Source: Oryzias latipes (Eukaryota; Chordata; Actinopteri; Beloniformes; Adrianichthyidae). From it: a stretch of DNA of 64,000 bases. The notes under the pieces are model-generated. The model searched no databases. It saw nothing but the letters and a program-made list of their open reading frames with translations, and was not told the DNA's origin. Every line of letters begins with the position of its first letter. Position 1 is the stretch's first letter. The stretch is from positions 17,166,536 through 17,230,535 of the forward strand of contig NC_019860.2 of NCBI RefSeq assembly GCF_002234675.1, read 5' to 3'. Shown here in pieces: positions 58,993 through 64,000 of this stretch. The position numbers and the translations under genes are program-made.

Positions 58993-60174
58993 TTAGTTGA
59001 TGTATTTCAGAAAATCATCAAAATAGAGTTCATCACAGAAATCTTCTGAAATACATTCTCTGAGGAGCTGAGGTAGTGATGGTTCTTCCTCCCATGAAGA
59101 GGAAGATTCTTCTGGTTCTTCCTCAACATTTAGTTCCATCTCAAAATTTGCTCTCCTCTCTGTCAGTTCAGATCCAACATTGGTGTAAGCTGCCTCTTCA
59201 AAGCCTTGTGGATAATAATTGCTGCTCCTAAAAGTCCAGTTTTCTGGAATCTCTTGTAGAGCTGTGCTCATCTCTTGAGAGTTTGAGTGAACTGGTTCAG
59301 ACATTGAAGGTACGTGAGATATTTGGTACTGAATGAAAGGTTCAGGATTTTCGTTTTCATCTTGTCTGAGCCGTTTGGGTTGATAATCTGGAACATTGAA
59401 AGAATCATCTCTTCCTCTTTTGAGTGACTTTCCAGTTTGTGCGTGAAGATCTTTCTCAAAAGCTCCAGAAGTTTGGGAGTCCAATGATGCTCCTTGACTT
59501 TCATTAAAAAAGTTATCAGTATTTATTTCAAGAATGTCAAATATGTCCTCAGGGGCAGCAGGAGTTACAGACTCCAGTAGTTCTTCTAAATGTTTGTCTG
59601 CAGAGACATTCTGTGAAGCAGATTCATGGACGGGGCGAGCTGGGGGTTGTGGATGAGGCTGCCATAAGACCGGAGATTCTGTGGGTACCTTTGTCAAAAC
59701 TGGTCCCATCTCAAAGTTTTTTGTTCTCTTTTTCTGATCGCTTTCCTCTTCAGAAGGCTGTGCGGTAGATGTTCCACGTCTTCTCCTATAACCTAAGCTT
59801 TGTCTGTGAGGGTCTAGAGCCAGCCAGTTTGTGAGGTGGTCAGGCTCCTCAGATAGGCTAGGGACTTGGTAATGATTGACAGGTTCAGGATGTCTGAGTC
59901 GTTTGGGTTGATAATCTTGAACCTTTAAAGAATCATCTCTTCCTCTTTTGCGTGATTTTCCAGTCTGTGCTTGAGCATTTCTCTCCAAAGCTCCAAAAGT
60001 TTGGGAGTTTAATGATGCTCCTGGATTTTCGTTGAAAAGGTTGACAGTATTTTCAACAAGGGTGTCAGGCATGTTGTCAGGGGCAGGAGCAGTTACAGAG
60101 TCAGGGAATTCAGTTAAATCTATAACTTCAAAGACATCGAAAAAGTCTTGATCCATCTCAGTTTGGTTCATCAT
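58993..60174 (-). CDS. Array gene copy, U7 (393 aa)
   Basis: An intact copy whose product is identical to that of U6. Confidence 0.8.
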   Translation of the reverse strand: MMNQTEMDQDFFDVFEVIDLTEFPDSVTAPAPDNMPDTLVENTVNLFNENPGASLNSQTFGALERNAQAQTGKSRKRGRDDSLKVQDYQPKRLRHPEPVNHYQVPSLSEEPDHLTNWLALDPHRQSLGYRRRRGTSTAQPSEEESDQKKRTKNFEMGPVLTKVPTESPVLWQPHPQPPARPVHESASQNVSADKHLEELLESVTPAAPEDIFDILEINTDNFFNESQGASLDSQTSGAFEKDLHAQTGKSLKRGRDDSFNVPDYQPKRLRQDENENPEPFIQYQISHVPSMSEPVHSNSQEMSTALQEIPENWTFRSSNYYPQGFEEAAYTNVGSELTERRANFEMELNVEEEPEESSSSWEEEPSLPQLLRECISEDFCDELYFDDFLKYIN

Positions 60175-60535
60175 AATCGTTTGATTATAATAAAATTATA
60201 GTATAAACCATAGAATCGTGGTTTGTGCTACAATTGCAGCAGTTACATACAATGGGGTATATGCAGAGAATTATACTGATGATATCACGGATAATTGTGA
60301 TGTCATCCAGTGTATAAAGAGATCACATGACACACACATCACATGACACACACATCACATGACGTGTGTGTCATGTGTTTGTCACACACCTGAGACAAAC
60401 ATGACATGACATCACATGATGTCAGATGACATAACCTGACATTACATTATATCATCCACACAGTGATGTCATGTTTGTGAGAATTTTCTCTGTGTTTAAA
60501 ATCTTGAGCCACACCCACAGGCAATTTGATTATAT

Positions 60536-60788
60536 CTTCTTCTTTCTCTTTCGGCTTTTCCCATCAAGGGTCGCCACAGCGAATCATCCTAACTTTTGAG
60601 TACGAGTCGCATGGTTAACTTGGCAATGTTTTACGCCGGATGCCCTTCCTGACGCAACCCTCTCAATTAATCGGGGCATGGGACTGGCACAGACAAGGAG
60701 AGAAGGGAATAGGGAGCAGCCCGGATTCGAACCCTGGTTCCACGTTCGGAAGGTGCCGCATACCAGCACGAGCTAAACCGGCTCCCTT
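60536..60788 (-). mobile_element. Full-length tRNA-derived SINE, U7
   Basis: A complete 253-bp copy with target duplications at 60519-60535 and 60789-60805. Confidence 0.88.
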
Positions 60789-60957
60789 AGGCAATTTGAT
60801 TATATAAATATTGATAAATATTATATAAATAATGAGTAACATCTAAAAAATATTTCGTCTTTTTGCCACAAATATAAATTCAGGTTGCTTTGGTGATTTA
60901 GGTAGGGGGAGTGATTCTAATCTGGAATTCTATAACATTCTTGCTAGGAAGTCGTAT

Positions 60958-61250
60958 CAACAGAGAGGCTCTCCAGCTGAGAGACTCCTTCATGATCCAC
61001 TTTCCTGCAGAGGGAGCAGACCCATGGCAGCTCCAGAATCCTGTTTTCTGTCCTCCAAGGACTGACCCACAACGGCTCTTTTGAGAGCCACCCACAGAAC
61101 CTTTAAGAGCTTGATTCTCTCTTTTTCACAGTTTTTAATCCAAACTTTTGAAGTACTACAGTAGTTGAAAAGGTAAGAGATGAAAACAGGTAAAATAGTA
61201 CATTTGGATAGGAGCAGAACTGCCATTTTCCGTGTAAAATCACACTCCTA
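60958..61250 (+). repeat. Left palindrome arm, U7
   Basis: A 293-bp arm with the stem-loop at 61074-61089. Confidence 0.85.
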
Positions 61251-63377
61251 TATAGTACGGACCAAAAATTTCTTATTTAAAAGAGTTTTCTTTATTTTCA
61301 TGAGTATGAAACTTGTAGAGTCCCTCTTTCCCTCTCCCCTCCTGAGGAGTGGGAGTGCTTCCAGATTCCAGTTGGCTCATCCGTGCTCCTGTTCCTGACA
61401 GTGTACCTCGCCTTTGCTCCCGCTCCTACACCTGGCTGTGGTTCCTGTCTCCGGCTCGACTCGCGCCCTTCACTGTCCCCCCAACCACGGCTGGATGAAG
61501 CTCGTCTGTTGGACTTTATATATGTAGTAGTAGGGTTAGATAAGTTAATTATTTTCTAAGAGTTCTGGTAAATCGCCTGTCCGTCCTGGGGGAGGATCCC
61601 TCCTTCATGTGGGCACCCCTGAGGTTTCTTCGTTTTTTCCGGAATCCGTTTTTTTAGGAGTTTTTCCTTACCGCGAAGGGGGGTCTAAGGGCAGGGATGC
61701 CAGTATGGCTTAGTCAGTTTGTAGTTCATTTTAGTATTTTCCTATTGAACTCTTTGTATTCATGATCCTTTTGAGTTCATGTTTCTCTTCGAAGCCCATC
61801 TAGACGACTGTTGTTGTGATTTTGGGCTGTACAAATAAAATTGAATTGAAGGCATCAAAACTGTGAATTAACACATGTAGAATTATACACATGACAAAGT
61901 GTGAAACAACTGAAAATATGTCATATTCTAGGTTCTTGATAGTAGCCACCTTTAGCTTTAATCACTGCTTTGCACACTCTTGGCATTCTCTTGATGAGCT
62001 TCTAGAGGTAGTCACCTGTAATGTTTTTCACTTCACAGGTGTGCCCTGTCAGGTTTAATAAGTGGGATTTCTTGCCTTATAAATGGGGTTGGAACCATCA
62101 GTTGTGTTGTGCAGAAGTCAGGTGGATACACAGCTGATAGTCCTACTGAATAGACTGTTAAAATGTGTTTTATGGCAAGAAAAAAAGCAGCTAAGTAAGA
62201 GTGACTATCATTACTTTAAGAAATGGAGGTCAGTCAGTCCAAAAAAATGGGAAAACTTTGAAAGTGTCCCCAAGTGCAGTCACAAAAACCATCAAGCGCT
62301 ACTTAGAAACTGGCTCACATGCGGACCGCCCCAGGAAAGGAAGACCAAGAGTCACCTCTGCTGTGGAGGATAAGTTCATCCGAGCCACCAGCCTCAGAAA
62401 TGGCAGGTTAACAGCAGCTCAGATTAGAGAGCAGGTCAATGGCACACCGAGTTCTAGCAGCAGACACATCTGTACAACAACTGTTGAAAGGAGACTGTGT
62501 GAATCAGGCCTTCATGGTAGAATATCTGCTAGGAAACCACTGCTAAAGAAAGGAAACAAGCAGAAGAGACTTATTTAGGCTAAAGAACACAAGGAATGGA
62601 CATTAGACCAGTGGAAATCTGTGCTTTGGTCTGATGAGTCTAAATTGGAGATTTTTGGTTCCAACCACTGTGTTTTTGTGATATGCAGAAAAGGTGAACG
62701 GATGACTCTAGATGCCTGGTTCCCACCGTGAAGCATGGAGGAGGAGGTGTGATGGTGTGGGGGTGCTTTGCTGGTGACACTGTTGGTGATTTATTCCAAA
62801 TTGAAGGCATACTGAACCAGCATGGCTACCACAGCATCTTGCAGCGGCATGCTTTTCCATCTGGTTTCATTTTAGTTGGACCATCATTTATTTTTTCAAC
62901 AGGACAATGACCCCAAACACACCTCCAGGCTGTGTAAGGGCTATGTGACCAAGGAGAGTGGTGGGGGGCTGTGACAGATGACCTGGCCTCCACAGTCACC
63001 AGTCCTGAACCCAATCCAGATGGTTTGGGGTGAGCTAGACCGCAGAGTGACGGCAAAAGGGCCAACAAGTGCTAAGCATCTCTGGGAACTACTTCAAGAC
63101 TGTTGGATGACCATTTCAGGTGAGTACCTGTTGAAGCTCATCAAGAAAATACTAAGAGTGTGCAAAGCAGTAATCAAAGCAAAAGGTGGCTACTATGAAG
63201 AACCTAGAATATGACATATTTTCAATTGTTTTACACCGTTTTGTTATGTACATAACTTCACATGTGTTAATTCATAGTTTTGATGCCTTCGGTGTGACTC
63301 TACAATATTCATAGTCATGAAAATAAAGAAAACTCTTTGAATGAGAAGGTATGTCCAAACTTTTGGTCTGTACTGTA
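61251..63377 (+). mobile_element. Tc1-type transposon, U7, without hAT
   Basis: A 2127-bp copy with its transposase remnant at about 62171-63214. It has the same breaks as U6. Confidence 0.9.
61321..61847 (+). mobile_element. ATTGAA-tailed retroposon, U7
   Basis: The same insertion as U6. Confidence 0.72.
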
Positions 63378-63670
63378 AAGCAGTGTGAATTTACGAGGAA
63401 GAGGGCAGTTCTGCTCCTATCCAAATGTACTATTTTACCTGTTTTAATCTCTTACCTTTTCAACTAATGTAGTACTTTAAAAGTTTGGAGTAAAAACTGT
63501 GAAAAAAAGAGAATCAAGCTCTTAAAGGTTCTGTGGGTGGCTCTCAAAAGAGCCGTTGTGGGTCAGTCCTTGGAGGAGAGAAAACAGGATTCTGGAGCTG
63601 CCATGGGTCTGCTCCCTCTGCAGGAAAGTGGATTATGAAGGAGTCTCTCAGCTGGAGAGCCTCTCTGTTG
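63378..63670 (-). repeat. Right palindrome arm, U7
   Basis: A 293-bp partner of 60958-61250, with the same TA-to-AA change as U6. Confidence 0.85.
63534..63657 (-). ncRNA. Predicted stem-loop transcript, U7
   Basis: Matches the U6 copy. Confidence 0.48.
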
Positions 63671-63749
63671 GCAGCAACCTATTTTATACCTTGCAGCAGC
63701 TCGTCTTCAGTTACCACAGCCTCATCTCTGCAGGTTCCTGTGGTGCTGA

Positions 63750-64000
63750 TGAGAAGCTGTGCAGAACACGAGAACTTTATACTCTGCTCTGGATCCTCAG
63801 TCAGGCGCCAATACAGACCCTACTGTGCAGAGAACATCCTGAAGACATTCTTTACAAGCATGCGGGCTGGGGATAAGTCGTAGTCGAAGATGCACCTCTA
63901 TCGGGAAAGGAGGCACCCAGGGAATGACTGCATGGGGTTTCTCTGCAGTGGGAAGTGGCCTCATCTGCCACAAAGACACGGGGAAGGAGTTCTTGTTTTT
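63750..64000. repeat. Macrosatellite unit U8, first 251 bases only
   Basis: The window ends inside an eighth unit. The visible part matches bases 1-250 of U1 and the start of every other unit, so the array continues beyond the window. Nothing here tells a long from a short unit. Confidence 0.93.

Larger units (their letters stand above)
56955..63749. repeat. Macrosatellite unit U7 (short type, haplotype D)
   Basis: This 6795-bp short unit is a near-copy of U6. Both D units carry the same 6-bp in-frame deletion in the gene, the same extra stop late in the Tc1 transposase remnant, and a TA-to-AA change at the right Tc1 target duplication. Confidence 0.95.

Overview
The window is vertebrate DNA, almost certainly from a teleost fish. 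It is one head-to-tail tandem array (a coding macrosatellite) that enters at base 1 and leaves at base 64000. No single-copy flank is visible. The fish assignment rests on the resident repeats: a salmonid-type Tc1 element, a tRNA-derived SINE, an L1-clade LINE with a Cys-rich C terminus, a LINE ending in GGAT repeats and an ATTGAA-tailed retroposon.

Layout, with units phased on base 1: U1 1-11257, U2 11258 to a 1000-N gap (21041-22040), U3 from the gap to 32104, U4 32105-43381, U5 43382-50151, U6 50152-56954, U7 56955-63749, U8 63750-64000 (partial). U1-U4 are about 11.28 kb. U5-U7 are about 6.8 kb because they lack a 4.53 kb hAT transposon. By sequence the order reads A B A B C D D: U1 matches U3, U2 matches U4, and U6 matches U7.

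Each unit, left to right, holds: (1) a LINE 5'-UTR-like fragment; (2) TTTA and ATCC microsatellites and a minus-strand LINE 3' fragment; (3) an intronless minus-strand gene of 393-395 codons; (4) a TGACATCA-rich tract upstream of that gene; (5) a minus-strand tRNA-derived SINE; (6) a long palindrome of two 293-bp arms with a Tc1 element exactly at its centre; (7) about 500 bp of unassigned sequence. A retroposon sits in the Tc1 left terminal repeat in every unit. In U1-U4 the hAT lies beside it, and an L1 fragment lies in a hAT intron.

Two items look like host biology. The 395-codon gene matches no family I recognise. Its product is built of two related halves, each with a basic NLS-like block and an acidic-aromatic motif, and it has a textbook SUMO-interacting motif near the N terminus. 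It stays open in every unit except beside the gap, while amino acids differ more often than silent sites. Each palindrome arm carries a replication-dependent histone-type 3' end (a 6-bp stem, 4-nt loop, ACCCA, then an AAGAGCT element as bound by U7 snRNA). Only the right arm has a TATA box at the right distance, so it predicts a transcript of about 125 nt ending in a histone stem-loop, in a context with no histone coding sequence.

Consensus quality is poor on both sides of the gap (about 18340-21040 and 22041-31040), with many single-base indels. Frame breaks there should not be read as biology.
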